DNA of 64,000 nucleotides, from assembly GCA_032622095.1 (NCBI GenBank), contig CP136066.1:185044716-185108715 (forward strand), in the 5' to 3' direction. Below are positions 34,843-46,564 of this stretch, one piece after another. Below the pieces are notes generated by a model. That model was not told where the DNA came from and searched no databases. It worked only from the letters and a program-made list of their open reading frames with translations. A program made the translations under genes and the position numbers. Source of the stretch: Siphonodentalium dalli. Taxonomy: Eukaryota; Mollusca; Scaphopoda; Gadilida; Siphonodentaliidae. Positions within the stretch are counted from its first letter, which is position 1. The number at the start of each line of letters is the position of its first letter.

Positions 34843-34899
34843 CTGTGGATGATATATGCGACAGGCAATGGCACAAAATGACCCATAGTAACATCAATT

Positions 34900-35210
34900 T
34901 ATCCTCCAGTTTCTGTTTGACGGATAATAATCAACAAGTATAAAAGCCATACTAAACATGTACCTCACACACCACCCACATGCATTATACTGATGTGTGA
35001 CCCCCCTCACAAGACCTCACTTGGTTGCCTCCCCGTTGACCAAGCAAAACAGCATCCATTTACCGATTGTAAATATGGCAATGGTCCGGGTTGGTACTCA
35101 TCAAACTAAACAGTATCTGTAACATACCCTTGATAATTATGTTCATAAGCTATGATTGTATGTGCACTCACATAGAGATGAACCCCAACATACGCCATCT
35201 TTAATTATCC
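34900..35210. other. no recognised feature (gene A intron 1)
   Basis: Intronic sequence without supported features. Confidence 0.4.
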
Positions 35211-35214
35211 AGAA

Positions 35215-35510
35215 GCAAAAGACCAATTTTAGGGGCAAGTTAAAGTTTTGTCCTCAGCGGATTATGATTCTGGATGACATGTGCCTCAATTTCTATGTAA
35301 GTATGGCGTTCACACCCTTGAGCATTTCCTAGAATCCAAGATGGCATCCAACATGACCGACGTGAGAACAAAATATGAACTAAGTCAGTTTAATCCATTT
35401 TGTTGGAGACAATATCTTATACAAGTGTATACATTATTGGGATACTATTACATTGTACTACAATTTACAGGAACAATTGGTTCTCCAATAGCTTGATGGC
35501 TGCCAAAATA
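35215..35510 (+). repeat. left arm of a 3.9-kb inverted repeat structure
   Basis: Matches 38815-39110 in reverse complement over about 290 bases, including CACCCTTGAGCATTTC, ATCCAAGATGGC and ATATGAACTAAGTCAGTTTA. It is probably the terminal region of one non-autonomous element spanning 35.2-39.1 kb. Confidence 0.8.
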
Positions 35511-35780
35511 TCTTCTATATCTTTTTCTACTGTTTGGAAATGACGTTAAATTGTAGTTTGTTTTCCTATTATTCATGTCTTACGTCTACTTGGGCAATGA
35601 AATGTGTTGTACATTTGTGTTCAGCTACTTCCAATGCATAAAATGTGTTTTTTTTAACGAAAGTAGTATGATATTTCATCGAAAACTCACATTCGGTTTC
35701 TAGTCATATTTTAATATGAAATGAAGAGATCTGAAGGAGTTAAGCCAGTGGAAGTATTACCGACAAAACGCAATTTCATT

Positions 35781-37302
35781 ATGGTCTGAAATTGTTACTA
35801 TGGTTTATGATGGCAATCAAAATGGCGACAAATTTATATAAAATTTTACGTTTCGTCCTTATTCGTTTAGATGTTGTGGTTGATGCGTGAAGTTGACTAA
35901 TATGCATTGGAAACATTGCACTTGTTATTTCTTTGGTATCAGTCCATTTCAATCCCTAAACAAATTTATCTTGGTATAACTTCGTGTTTGTTGCCATATT
36001 GCAATGTGAAACGACCCCGAACTGAGGGAGTTAAGCAAAGGCTATTATTACAATTCAATATCATTGGTGCTTGAAAATTTGAGATGGTCAATATAATTAA
36101 TTATGACAGTCAAAATGGCAGCAAATGTACGAAAATGTGTTAGATTGGTGACACACACGTGAACAAATTTGTAATAGCTAACGTATCGTTCAAAATGGCT
36201 GCAAAAACAGTAGTTAGGCTTATACGACTAAGACATAATTTATGTTTATAAGCATGCAGTGAAGCTAATGTTGACATTTCATCATAGAAACAATTCAGTT
36301 CGCGCCTCGGCTCAGGAATTAAATTATCAAATGGCTCAAATATCACGGAAATAAAAACAAGCAATTATGGTCCAAGTTCAACATAATCCGGCTGAAGGAA
36401 TGGGACGTACGATTTGAGTTTTTTTCTTGAGTCTGCGCTCTAGTTTTCTTGGGTCTGATATGTCTCACCAAATGCATAAATTTGTTCAGTTCTGGGGAGA
36501 CTTATTTGCATATCTACGCAGTACGCATGTGTCTTCACCAAATGGTCTGAAATTGTTACTATGGTTTATGATGGCAATCAAAATGGCGACAAATTTATAC
36601 AAAATTTTATGTTTCGTCCTTATGCGTTTAGATGTTGTGGTTGATGCGTGAAGTTGACTAATCTGCATTGGAACATTGCACTTGTTATTTCTTTGGTATC
36701 AGTCAATTTCAATTCCTAAATACATTTATCTTGGTATAAATTCGTGTTTGTTGCCACATTGCAATGTGAAACGACCCCGAACTGAGCGAGTTAAGCAAAG
36801 GCTATTATTACAATTCAACATCATTGGTGCTTGAAAATTTGAGATGGTCAATATAATCAATTATGACAGTCAAAATGGCAGCAAATGTACGAAAAAGTGT
36901 AAGATTGGTGACACACACGTGAACAAATTTGTAATAGCTAACCTATCGTTCAAAATGGCTGCAAAAAAACAGTATTTAGGCTTATACGACTAAGACATCA
37001 TTTATGTTTATAAGCATGCAGTGAAGCAAATGTTGACATTTCATCATAGAAACAATGCAGTTCGCGCCTCGGCTCAGGAATTAAATAATCAAATTGCTCA
37101 AATATCACGGAAATAAAAACAAGCAATTATGGTCCAAGTTCAACATAATCCGTCTGCGGGAATGGGACGTACGATTTGAGTTTTTGTCTTGAGTCTGCGC
37201 TCTAGTTTTCTTGGGTCTGATATGTCTCATCAAATGCATAAATTTGTTGAGTTCTGGGGAGATTTATTTGCATATCTACTCAGTACGCATGTGTCTTCAC
37301 CA
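35781..37302 (+). repeat. 761-bp tandem duplication
   Basis: The block starting ATGGTCTGAAATTGTTACTA at 35781 repeats from 36542 with only scattered differences to about 37302. The join lies in CTTCACCAA. Similarity is high enough to suggest a recent event inside the inverted-repeat-bounded element. Frames such as 36364-36140 minus are not conserved between the two copies. Confidence 0.92.
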
Positions 37303-38810
37303 AGTGTGGAATACTGGATCAAAAAATATAATTCAGCATAACCATAGTATCTATATAATGGAGACTGTGTACAACTGTGGTGATGCAGGTTTCGAATGGC
37401 CCTCAAAACCCTGCACATGTATATTCATGTCGAATTTGCAAAGTTGCCAGCTTTCTCCTGGTAAATTTGTCCGCTATATCTACCGCGATCTTTGATTACC
37501 CGGCATGCATTGCCATGAAATACCATTATTTAGTCAGGATCATGCATATTTGATAAAGATAATGGACAGAAATTCAGATATGAAAACAACAAAAACTGTT
37601 ATAGGTATATACACTTAGAATAAAAAATTATGTCATAGAAGTGTATTCGCTCCTAAACCCTAAACCGGGAATATTTCCCATTACCACTTATCGTTGAGTA
37701 TTGCAATATACTACCAGAGTACAGAGTGGAGACCTTGGCATTTGGTACCAGCGTCATATTTATTATGCACTGTGTTGTGATCACAATTTATTTAGCTCAC
37801 CCCAATTTGGGACGTGGCATGGGCGAACAACTGATTCAGAGAAACTGATATCCTAGCTTATTCCTGTGCATTTTCAAGTTTATTCCACTGTGATCCGATT
37901 TTCACCGCAAATATTGCTTACATGAAACAATTGTTTTGGGCATTTTTGAGATTTCTCAACCGCTAGTGTTTGGAATAATCGCCATATTCAACCAACTGTG
38001 TGCTACGCTTCAGCCAGCAGGTTGAGAATTACCAGTTGCCGATATTTTGACCAAGTTCACTTTGGGCTATATTCATTGGGAATTTTTATCTTCCAAATGT
38101 CGCTGAAATACCATTGTATTCAGGCGCTTGTTCTATATCAGTTCACAAGGTATATATATTGGTCCATGTGAAACTGTGATTCGTGGCATCCCCTCTAATC
38201 GTATTGCAAACGGACATTATATAGTTCTTCGTGCATGAAGAGGCTGTTGAATAAATGTTAGTTCAGGGTCATATGGTCAACGATACCCGGTATAAGCTGA
38301 TATCTAAACTCACATAAGGTTTGATGCTGTCCTCTGAATATGTTCATATTGTCTGATATTATGCCACATTTAAAGTGTTTCTCTTTAATGCATCTAATGC
38401 AGATTAGCCATCTCAATGCATATATTAGTCACGACAAGCAAGCACATCAGGACAAAAATATAAATTTCAATACATTTTCTGATATTTTGACTGTCATTAT
38501 GAACCATAGTAACCGGTTCATGCCCTAATGGCATTGCATTGTATAGGCAATACTCATAGTCGCTTATTAATTCCTTTAAATCTGTTCATTTCACTATAAA
38601 ATATAGCCAGGAACAAATATTGAGTTTTCGGGAAAATTTCATACCACGTTCTATAAGATCAATTTTGTTAGGGATTGGAAGTGGCTGAAATGAAAGGAAC
38701 AACAAGTAGTATTAGGTAAATAATCATACGATATGAATAATAAAAAAGGGCACAATTTGCAACCAGTCCAAAACAATAGGAACGGATATAGGAGATATGA
38801 GTGAAAAACA
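37303..38810. other. no recognised gene; interior of the 35.2-39.1 kb unit
   Basis: AT-rich sequence between the tandem duplication and the right inverted arm. No long frame and no transposase motif. Short words such as CAAAATGGC recur. Confidence 0.4.
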
Positions 38811-38814
38811 ATCA

Positions 38815-39110
38815 TATTTTCACATTCCGGTCGCCATTTTGGCAGCCATCTTTCTAATGTAGTGCCAATTTTTCTTACAAACAGTAGTATAATGTAATAG
38901 CATCCAAATAATATATACATTTGTGTACATTTCATGAGATATAGTTTCCAACAAAACATATTAAACTGACTTAGTTCATATTCTATACTACGGCAGCCAT
39001 GTTGGACGCCATCTTGGATTATATGAAATGCTCAAGGGTGAAAACTTCACACCCAACTAGAAATTGATGTACATACCTCCCAGAATCACAATCCATAGAG
39101 AAAAACACTT
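38815..39110 (-). repeat. right arm of the 3.9-kb inverted repeat structure
   Basis: Reverse complement of 35215-35510, with ATCCAAGATGGCGTCCAAC and GATGGCTGCCAAAATGG on the minus strand. Confidence 0.8.
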
Positions 39111-39129
39111 TAACAGAGAATGTTTGCTT

Positions 39130-39238
39130 CACTCCGATTGCTGCCGGAAAAACAAAATATTCGTATTTATTGTTCATATGTGTGTGATATTCATGTATGT
39201 ATATTGTAAATAAACTTATCTTATCCTATCCTAATCTA
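39130..39238 (+). mobile_element. possible non-LTR retrotransposon 3' tail
   Basis: The stretch ends ATTGTAAATAAACTTATCTT then ATCCTATCC repeats. An AATAAA-containing end followed by a short simple-repeat tail is usual for CR1/Jockey-type elements. No coding part remains. The next element begins at its right edge. Confidence 0.45.
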
Positions 39239-39239
39239 T

Positions 39240-40284
39240 TGGAGCCGTTTTCACATGTGTTCCTTATGTGTGCTTAAGCGCAAATATTTACGCTTAAGCG
39301 CAAATCATTTACGGTTAAGTACAAATCATTTGCACTTAAGAGCAAATAGATCATATGTACACTTACGCGTAAATCATTTGCGCTTCAGCGCAAATAAAAA
39401 TGCATAAGCATTGATCCCCCCGAATTTAAATGGCACAGTCCTGAATACATCACTCAAGTCTATATGTGCCCACCATATGAGTGAAGCAATCCCCAAGTAA
39501 CCCCTAATTCCCTTTTTGTGGCCATGGAAATGGTATAGATCTGTGCAGGAGATATCCCTTTTATAAAATATACTAGATCTCCGAGATGGAGATAAAATTC
39601 TTGGGGTGTAGGGATGCTGATAATATGAAAATAGGGGGTTTCCCCTATTTCAAGTCAATAAGTACGCCACATGAGGTAAGCAAGCCCCAAGTAACCCATA
39701 ATTCCCTTTTATGAACTTGGAAATGGTATAAATTTGTGCAGGAGATTTCCCTTTAATCAAATTTACTAGCAGGGTTGCTGATAATATGAAAATATGCCTT
39801 TTCCCCTATTTCAAGTTAATAAGTACACCAGATGAAGGAAGCAAACCCCCTCCCCGTAACCCCGAATTCCCTTTTTATGACCATACAAATTATTTATACC
39901 TGTGCAGGAGATGACCCTTTAATAAAAAATACTAGAGCTCCGGGAGTGAGGCACCATATTTTGGGACAGTGATGCTGATATGCATATGGAAATATGTTTT
40001 TTTCTTCAATTTTCGAGTCTGTATAGGCCCATACTAATATACTATGGACTCAATCATTCAAAATCGGAGGGAAGAAAGGAAGTATTATTTGCGCTTATGC
40101 ATGTGCCAACCATTTGCGCTTAAGCACAAATGATTTACGTTTAAGCGCAAATAAATTGATAGACACATATCTGCGCTTAAACGTATATGGTTTGCGCTTA
40201 AGCACAACTGATTTACACTGGCACTTAAGTGCAAGTAATTTACACTTAAGCGCAAATAATTAATAAATTTGAAAAGGGCCTCCC
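39240..40284. mobile_element. TIR element with GCTTAAGCGCAAAT subterminal repeats
   Basis: The ends GGAGCCGTTTTC (left) and complement of GGAGGCCCTTTTC (right) form short terminal inverted repeats. Inside each end lie 6-8 copies of the palindromic word TTTGCGCTTAAGCGCAAA (39270-39395 and 40090-40260). The middle holds three ~190-bp units starting near AAGCAAYCCCCAAGTAACCC, with CCTGTGCAGGAGAT. Subterminal short repeats of this kind usually serve as transposase binding sites in other DNA transposons. No transposase frame. Confidence 0.75.
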
Positions 40285-40289
40285 ATAGT

Positions 40290-41405
40290 AATCACTATAT
40301 AGTAACTCTATATTCACACTTCGGAATCTACTTAATACATATATAATTACGATGGGCGGCAACTAATAGTTATAATATGTGATAATTGGTGTAATTTTCC
40401 AGCTTCCAGCAGCACGGAGAGTGATATAACGAATACGTTGTAAGAAAAACTATCAACATATCCTTGTAGAAATAGGTTCAGATTGAACCTAAATATCCGC
40501 GTAGGTTCATTCTGGACTTCTTTCATTCTGAAAAGAGTGTACATCTTGTACGTCGATTTAGGTTCAAATAGAGCGTAACTGAGATGCAAATAAGCCGATA
40601 AGAACTTATTTGTGTGTTTTAAATAAGTTACATATGAGCTTATTTTGAGGAGATAGATAGCGTAGATATGCGAGTTTTATATATAATCGTACACACCTGG
40701 TGCCCGATTGTAATATTAATTAATATTTTATCTGGGCCGGATTAGATATATTTTGCAAATGAGGTGGTCTTAAAATAATACTGGCTAGTACAAGTCATCC
40801 TCTCACGTTCCGGTGGGAAGATGGAAACAGCTGGCAGATGTCGTCTCCATGCACATGACATAATTATCAAACATGTTTGGCACACTGGTCAACCGAATGC
40901 CTCGGACTCGTTTATTCTGACCGAATCGTGAGCTGGTATGACCGAAAAAGATGTCCCCAGTTACGAAAGGTTACGACAGAAAATTCGCTGGTGAGAAAAG
41001 TACCTCTCGTTATGAGGACACACCATCTGCAGGACAAGGTGTTGATCCCCACCTTAGAAATAATATTGCTAATACTGATTTCTTAATTCCGGTTGATTTC
41101 TGAACTGCACACTTTAGCAATCTGGGTTCATAATTGCTTGAGATGTGTTATGTTCCGAACTCAGTCCTTCCAAATTCTTCATTTCTCTCTTCGCTTGTTT
41201 TATCCGCTTGTGTTCATCGGTGCCATATTTCAACAACCCACATTTCAATCGATTTATAGTAACTCCCTTACTTCATTCCGTGTAACTAATTATTTTTGGC
41301 CCTCAATCGTTTGGACATCAGGGCACACATCTTTCGTCATTCCAAAAAGTGCATTTCTTGCATCAGTATTTCTTAATTAGATATGTCCCAGTATAGTATG
41401 TGTTT
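40290..41405. other. no recognised feature (gene A intron 1)
   Basis: Intronic AT-rich sequence with frames up to 95 codons, none with motif or splice support. Confidence 0.4.
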
Positions 41406-41409
41406 GTAT

Positions 41410-42168
41410 TCAATATTGTCTTAGGCAGTATTGTATTCTGATCATAAACTCTGTATATGCTATCTCGTTCTCTTTTGGTGATAATGAGTCTTGTCTAAGT
41501 ATGAGCCGTAATGTTGGGATGATATATTTAATATAAGTATTGGACAATGTCCGTGAGAGATATTTACAGTTCTCATCAGCGTTGATCTTCTCATCTGTGT
41601 CACGAAGCTCCTGTGGTGCTTTCCTCGATAACAGTGTCATCCTCGTGTTGTGGATTTCCACCGTTAAATCAACAACAGACATCCTTGGTAGAACAGTGTC
41701 CAATGTTGATCTTTGACGGAAACCGTTCAAAGCACAACAATGATCCACCACTCTTTGTGTGTCAAGGGAAAGATTGACATCGCCGCTTTTATGAGGAGTA
41801 GTGAATAGAGTTTTCTTCATATTCGTGTGGAATTGTCCAGCGCTGTAGTTTGCCACTGTACTGATCATGAAGAGGAACACACAACGATACATACGATGTA
41901 CATGTAGCAGCATCCAAGGACGAGAATGGCAATGATGACTTGACAATAATGAGCAACAAAGCATACCCATCCGGACCACCCTTTCTTTCAGCTTAAAAAT
42001 ACTGACTATCAAATCACAATACTTGAGCATTTCCACGCGAAGCCCGAACGCTCCAGTATCATCGAACGACTTTGATATAAATATGATGTGTACATCATTC
42101 CATTTGATCTGGATGTCAGCTTCGTCGATATGATACAGATAGTCAATAAATAGCGACTGCTGTACGAA
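41410..42168 (-). CDS. unrecognised 252-residue open frame, possible exon or decayed element protein
   Basis: The longest internal open frame of the window. It starts straight after a good acceptor-like sequence (TTTTCCTAAACTCTTCAG before 42168) and runs to TAA at 41410. The first part contains SFDDTGAFGLRVEMLKYCDL; the end contains HNTRMTLLSRKAPQELRDTD and LSPKENEIAYTEFMIR. From about 41976 a second frame opens a strongly hydrophobic stretch (VIIAILVLGCCYMYIVCIVV), so an old frameshift or a splice site may lie near 41980. I recognise no domain. It lies in intron 1 of gene A on the same strand, 300 bases downstream of a pseudogene, and may belong with it to one transposon or host gene. Confidence 0.4.
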   Translation of the reverse strand, partial: FVQQSLFIDYLYHIDEADIQIKWNDVHIIFISKSFDDTGAFGLRVEMLKYCDLIVSIFKLKERVVRMGMLCCSLLSSHHCHSRPWMLLHVHRMYRCVFLFMISTVANYSAGQFHTNMKKTLFTTPHKSGDVNLSLDTQRVVDHCCALNGFRQRSTLDTVLPRMSVVDLTVEIHNTRMTLLSRKAPQELRDTDEKINADENCKYLSRTLSNTYIKYIIPTLRLILRQDSLSPKENEIAYTEFMIRIQYCLRQY

Positions 42169-42468
42169 CTGAAGAGTTTAGGAAAAGTTCATAGGGGCGC
42201 AGTGGATGGCTATACATTTGTAGATATAATTATTATGTTTCTGGTTGCCGCGTCTACATTCGATATACTGTTCAGCTTCACCAATCATTTTCTAAATCAT
42301 TCATGAACATGAATAGGCGATGAAGGCCAGCATATATGTAAGTACTGAACAAGTTAGTAATTATTGATTTGTGCAAGTCTAGAAGTGGAAATTCCATTAG
42401 GAAATTACTATTATTTGCATCTTTTCTGGAATGTACTATGCTATTTTGTGACCTGGTGCCATTAATAT

Positions 42469-43050
42469 TCAATCTTTGCCTTTTCCATAGAAGTTAGTGT
42501 TTGTGAGCATGTAATCGAGTTCATCTTCCAGTTTGTTATCATCATTTCTACCGACAGCTGGTGGTGGATGTCGGCAAAATTTTAATGGTGGCGATAATAT
42601 GTTTGTTGAACATTGTTCCAGTTCTAGCTTTTGTATTCTGGAGTCAACTTAACATGTTGAATCTCCCGCACGGTAGTTTGTTGGATGGCATCTGATTGCG
42701 TATAATTCAGAGTTCTACTGTATTCACTGTTCTCCTGCACGTGTGATGGGAGTAGTTGTTGATACATTCAGGTATTGTTCGAAAAAGTTTCATTAATGTC
42801 ACTAGTATTAAAGTCGTCCGTTGAAATGTCGTCTTCGTCAACTGTTTATACTGGGATTGGTGGTGCTAGAGATTCGTTCATAATGTCACGAAGAAGCAGT
42901 TGTTTAAAGGTATTTTGTGACATGGATAATATTCCAAGTTGCATCATTATCAAAATATGTCTTTGCAATAGCTTATTGTGACGTGAGTTGAAGAAAACAT
43001 GAAGCCAAGTCATTTTCTCCAAGAAATAAATTTGTCTTCGCATGCACATG
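42469..43050 (-). pseudogene. decayed protein-coding remnant, family unknown
   Basis: One minus-strand frame reads continuously from about 43050 through FFNSRHNKLLQRHILIMMQL and FKQLLLRDIMNESLAPPIPV, with stops TAA (about 42843) and TGA (about 42769), then MYQQLLPSHVQENSEYSRT. A one-base frame change leads to RIQKLELEQC and the C-terminal DELDYMLTNTNFYGKGKD before TGA at 42471-42469. Amino-acid composition and codon pattern look coding throughout, so two stops and a frameshift mark a pseudogene of roughly 190 residues. Its 5' end is cut by the inversion breakpoint near 43055. Family unknown; a transposon protein is possible. Confidence 0.5.
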
Positions 43051-43054
43051 AAAA

Positions 43055-43140
43055 AAACTTTTGCCAAATGAAAATATGTTTTGCCAAATGTGAATTATTT
43101 TTGCCATTGGCAAATTTGGCAAGTGGCAGCGCGAACCCTG
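43055..43140 (+). mobile_element. hAT-like MITE copy 3, inverted left end
   Basis: In reverse complement this is the left terminus of the hAT-like MITE (CAGGGTTCGCGCTGCCACTT ... TTTGGCAAAAGTTTT). Its target duplication GCTGTAAT (43141-43148) is the complement of ATTACAGC at the other end. It has been separated from the rest of the element by an inversion. Confidence 0.88.
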
Positions 43141-44050
43141 GCTGTAATGCATGTTGCCTCAGACGAAATAACATATTTGAAGTATTGAATGGATCAAGCA
43201 GTATTAAACAAAGATCAGATACCTAGATTACCAACCTAAATAATACCTAGATTACCAACCTGAATAATATTGTTATAGTTTAGTGAGCTTTTTAATTATG
43301 GGTAACCTCAATTTAACAAATGCACATTTTTATGTGTAATATCAAACATGTTATTAATTGGGAATTCGATCAATTCTTTCCCGACCTGTGATATCACAAC
43401 ATTGACGGTCGCAGATATGTGTCATTTGATGACGTGGTGATAATCTTTGCACGAAAACAACAGGTGTTGTCAAACGGTCAGAGTCATAGCTTTCTGAAGA
43501 CTGCCATTGGACTGTTTTTGTCTTTCTGTTCCTTTCTACAGTTCTTTTTGCAATCATCATAACGATTTCGACTATACATTCGCCGCAATTTATAACTCGG
43601 TATGCCAATTCACGGAACAGCACATACGTGTAAATACAAGTGTAATTCAGAAGACATGGGGTAAAATCTGGAACTGTATCAGAGGGTTATTAAATGTAAA
43701 AAAAGTTTGTCTGTGTTGAAAAACGTTACAAGCAGCGCATTACATTTATTTGAATAAATATAGTCGAGAAAGATCAACTGTTTCGAGTGGAACTTTTCGA
43801 AACCTTCAACCTCCATTTCTATTGCTACAAATTGTTGTAGGATAAATGGGACTTTTTGCAGAATTTCTTACAAATTAAATCACAACATCCCGGTTGCAAG
43901 ATCAATGTGAAGCATTTCGTGGCGACCAACGCCTGTGCAGTCTCGTTCTGCGCCGCTATACACACTCCCAATAACACTTAAAGGGATACCAAAATATATA
44001 TCATTAGCAGACGATTTCTACGGTGCGATGGTACGCGATGTTAGCAATTC
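43141..44050. other. host sequence inside the 1-kb inversion
   Basis: Former flanking DNA of hAT-like MITE copy 3, now reversed between the two halves of the element. It holds overlapping 70-90-codon frames with no known motif. Confidence 0.7.
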
Positions 44051-44472
44051 AAAAAGTTTTGGCAAGTCACTTTTTAATTCCTCAAGATAGTTGGTCAATC
44101 ATTGATTTACCATTCATTTAAGGAAACTCTCAAATATAATTACATTTTGTGGTGTTTTATAAGGTCGAAGAAAAGTTAACTCCTTTAAGATGCAGTTAAT
44201 CAGATAGCATTAGCATTGATGGGTGGGGGATTACCCGTGTTTAGTGTGTTGGTTTACATAGCTAATCCTTTCTGAAAAAGCAACCCGTCTGCAATTTTAT
44301 TGTTCGGTGATTGGTTTATTGTGGTATGATAAAACACAAAATAAGACTCAATGTTGCAGAAAATTATACTATCAGTGATAGCATTTGGCAAATTCGAACA
44401 GAATTTGGCAAACAATATTTCCATTTGGCAAATTATTTGGCAAAAGTAAATTTTGGTCCAGCGTGGACCCTG
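44051..44472 (-). mobile_element. hAT-like MITE copy 3, main part
   Basis: Begins AAAAGTTTTGGCAAGTCACT, which continues the element exactly where the 43.06-kb piece stops, and ends CCAGCGTGGACCCTG at 44472. The 8-bp target duplication ATTACAGC follows (44473-44480). The interior matches copy 2 (25190-25704) closely. Confidence 0.88.
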
Positions 44473-44484
44473 ATTACAGCCATT

Positions 44485-45250
44485 GACATATGCCATATAT
44501 ACAGTTGTCAGTAGGCCCACAAAGATACACGTACATGTATATAGGATAATGCTGAATAATTGAAAATGCATGTGTGTTTATCTGTAAGGTAACCAAAACA
44601 CAGATGTAATTGTGATGCATGATTGAATGATCACAGACCAAATAACTGCATATATAGTTTAAAATAATGATATGAAGCAAGCTTTTCAATTAAAAGTAAT
44701 ACTAATTTCGACCAATCTAAATTGTACGAATCGGGCCTCTCATTTTAAGACATGAAGGAAAAAATCTATCTCAGTTATTAATTAAATTTATGTAAAAAGT
44801 AGAACATTTGAAATTGTCCAGTCACTCACACGCGCACTTCATGTCTTGTTCATACTTACGTCTAGTGGGTATCCATCATATCCGTACACATATACATGTA
44901 TCACAACACTATCAATCACATATATACATGTATCACAACACTAACAGCCCCGATAGTTGGATTATTCAAGACAGTTATACCAAAGTCTGCAATAACTGGG
45001 CAATGAATTTACACAACGTTTTCATAGTCATACGCATTACATGTTGCGATAACGACATGATACATCAGTTCATGAATACAGCAACCATCCTTTACAAGTT
45101 TGACCACCGGTATTATTGTGTTACTCGACAGCGTTCAAGCGACCAACCGCGATCAATTTTACCGCGACCGACCGCGGTGCCACCTCGCGTTCGCGGTTAG
45201 ACCGCAATTTCCGTGCGATATTTATATTAATTTTATTTCGGTTTTATTTT
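44485..45250. other. no recognised feature (gene A intron 1)
   Basis: Mostly AT-rich. A ~30-bp word with ACATGTATCACAACACTA occurs twice at 44890-44943. A CCGCGACCGACCGCGG stretch near 45160 echoes the GC-rich MITE of 9.7 kb. Confidence 0.4.
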
Positions 45251-45254
45251 ATAA

Positions 45255-46560
45255 TTATTGATGCAATCGTGAATGTCGGTCAGTGACCAACTTGTTGAAT
45301 AAACCGTAAACAAATTATTAAACTAAATATTGTTTCGTGTATAGGTGTACAGCACTCTCGAAATAACTACGACGAAAGGCGGTAGAAGCCAATATAGATT
45401 GTATAGAATACTATTAGGGCTCTATTCTAAATGACAGTTCTTGTGCGCGCTAAAAGCGACATAAAGTGCGACATTAGGTGCTCGCCGAACGCGACAAATT
45501 GACGCATGTTATGTCGCTTTCGGCGCGCATCAAAACTTGAGACATTTCACACCGCAATCGACAAGCAATAAAACATGTCACATTGTGTCGCTTTCAGCAC
45601 TCAACTAATGTCGCACTTTATGTCGCTTTCGACGAGCACCAGAAGCGTCAGTAGGATGAGACATAAGAATGTCATGTAATTATAAAACAATGTCGTAGAC
45701 GAAAATGGCAAATTAATCGACTGGTATATATCAAATGAAAACTTGGTGATTGAAAATGGCGCCAATCGTTGAACACTCATGTGTCTCGAAATGACTAGTT
45801 CAAACTCGCTGTTTTCACAAAGTTCGCTGTAAACAAAAACCACCAGTATGAACTATATAAATTATAATACATATTTTATATAAATGATTATCAGTGTAAA
45901 CAAATTAGGTTTGCTGGAAAAGAATTAACGCTGTGCATGGCGTTCACGAACAAATAAACATGGCGAATATCGGTCATGAATGAGAAAAATTAATGCGGTG
46001 TACTGCAGTCGCAAAACTAGTATCTCATGCAGTAAGATTAAGGGGATATCGCATGTCAACTGCTCGCAATTGCGGCGATACCACTTGACCGACCATGGTT
46101 AAATGGCGATACAACCGCGGTCATTAACGGGCTACAATCTTGTTATAAGGTTACATTAATTAGAGCATAGCTGCAGCTGTATTGTAACAAAGTCAAAGCA
46201 TTGCCAAAGCACGGCTTGTGGCTGATCGAGTGATTCGGCGCTATTGGGTGGAATTGGATCCGTGATCAGGCGTATATCACAATATTATCACTCAGTAGGC
46301 ATATCAGTGTGACCGTCGCAGACAGTTCGATAGCAGCATTCAAGACAACAGAAGACTCCGTAACTGGACGATGATTTAGCGATATCGTTCTCAATGAATA
46401 GCAACACATGTTTAGTTGAACATTGATTAAGAGTATGCATCATGAGAGACTGATCTGTGATCTCATGAAAGTTTGCGATAATTAATTCCGAAGATGAGAA
46501 TATCGACGCACCAACAAATTCCGACTGTACGTTCTATGTTGTTGTTCTGTACTAGTCACT
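45255..46560 (+). repeat. interspersed repeat family P, copy 2
   Basis: Carries in order GAATGTCGGTCAGTGACCAA, TAAACCGTAAACAAATTATTA, CGCATGTCAACTGCTCGCAA, TTAGAGCATAGCTGCAG, GAATTGGATCCGTGATCAGG and ACTGATCTGTGA, as in copies 1 and 3. It is interrupted by the small fold-back element at 45420-45655 and lacks the GC-rich MITE of copy 1. Confidence 0.72.
45420..45655. mobile_element. fold-back MITE with AAAGCGACATAAAGTGCGACAT arms
   Basis: The left arm AGCGACATAAAGTGCGACAT (about 45454-45473) pairs with the right arm near 45608-45630. Additional ATGTCGCTTTC words lie between. It is inserted in family P copy 2. Confidence 0.75.
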
Positions 46561-46564
46561 ATTG

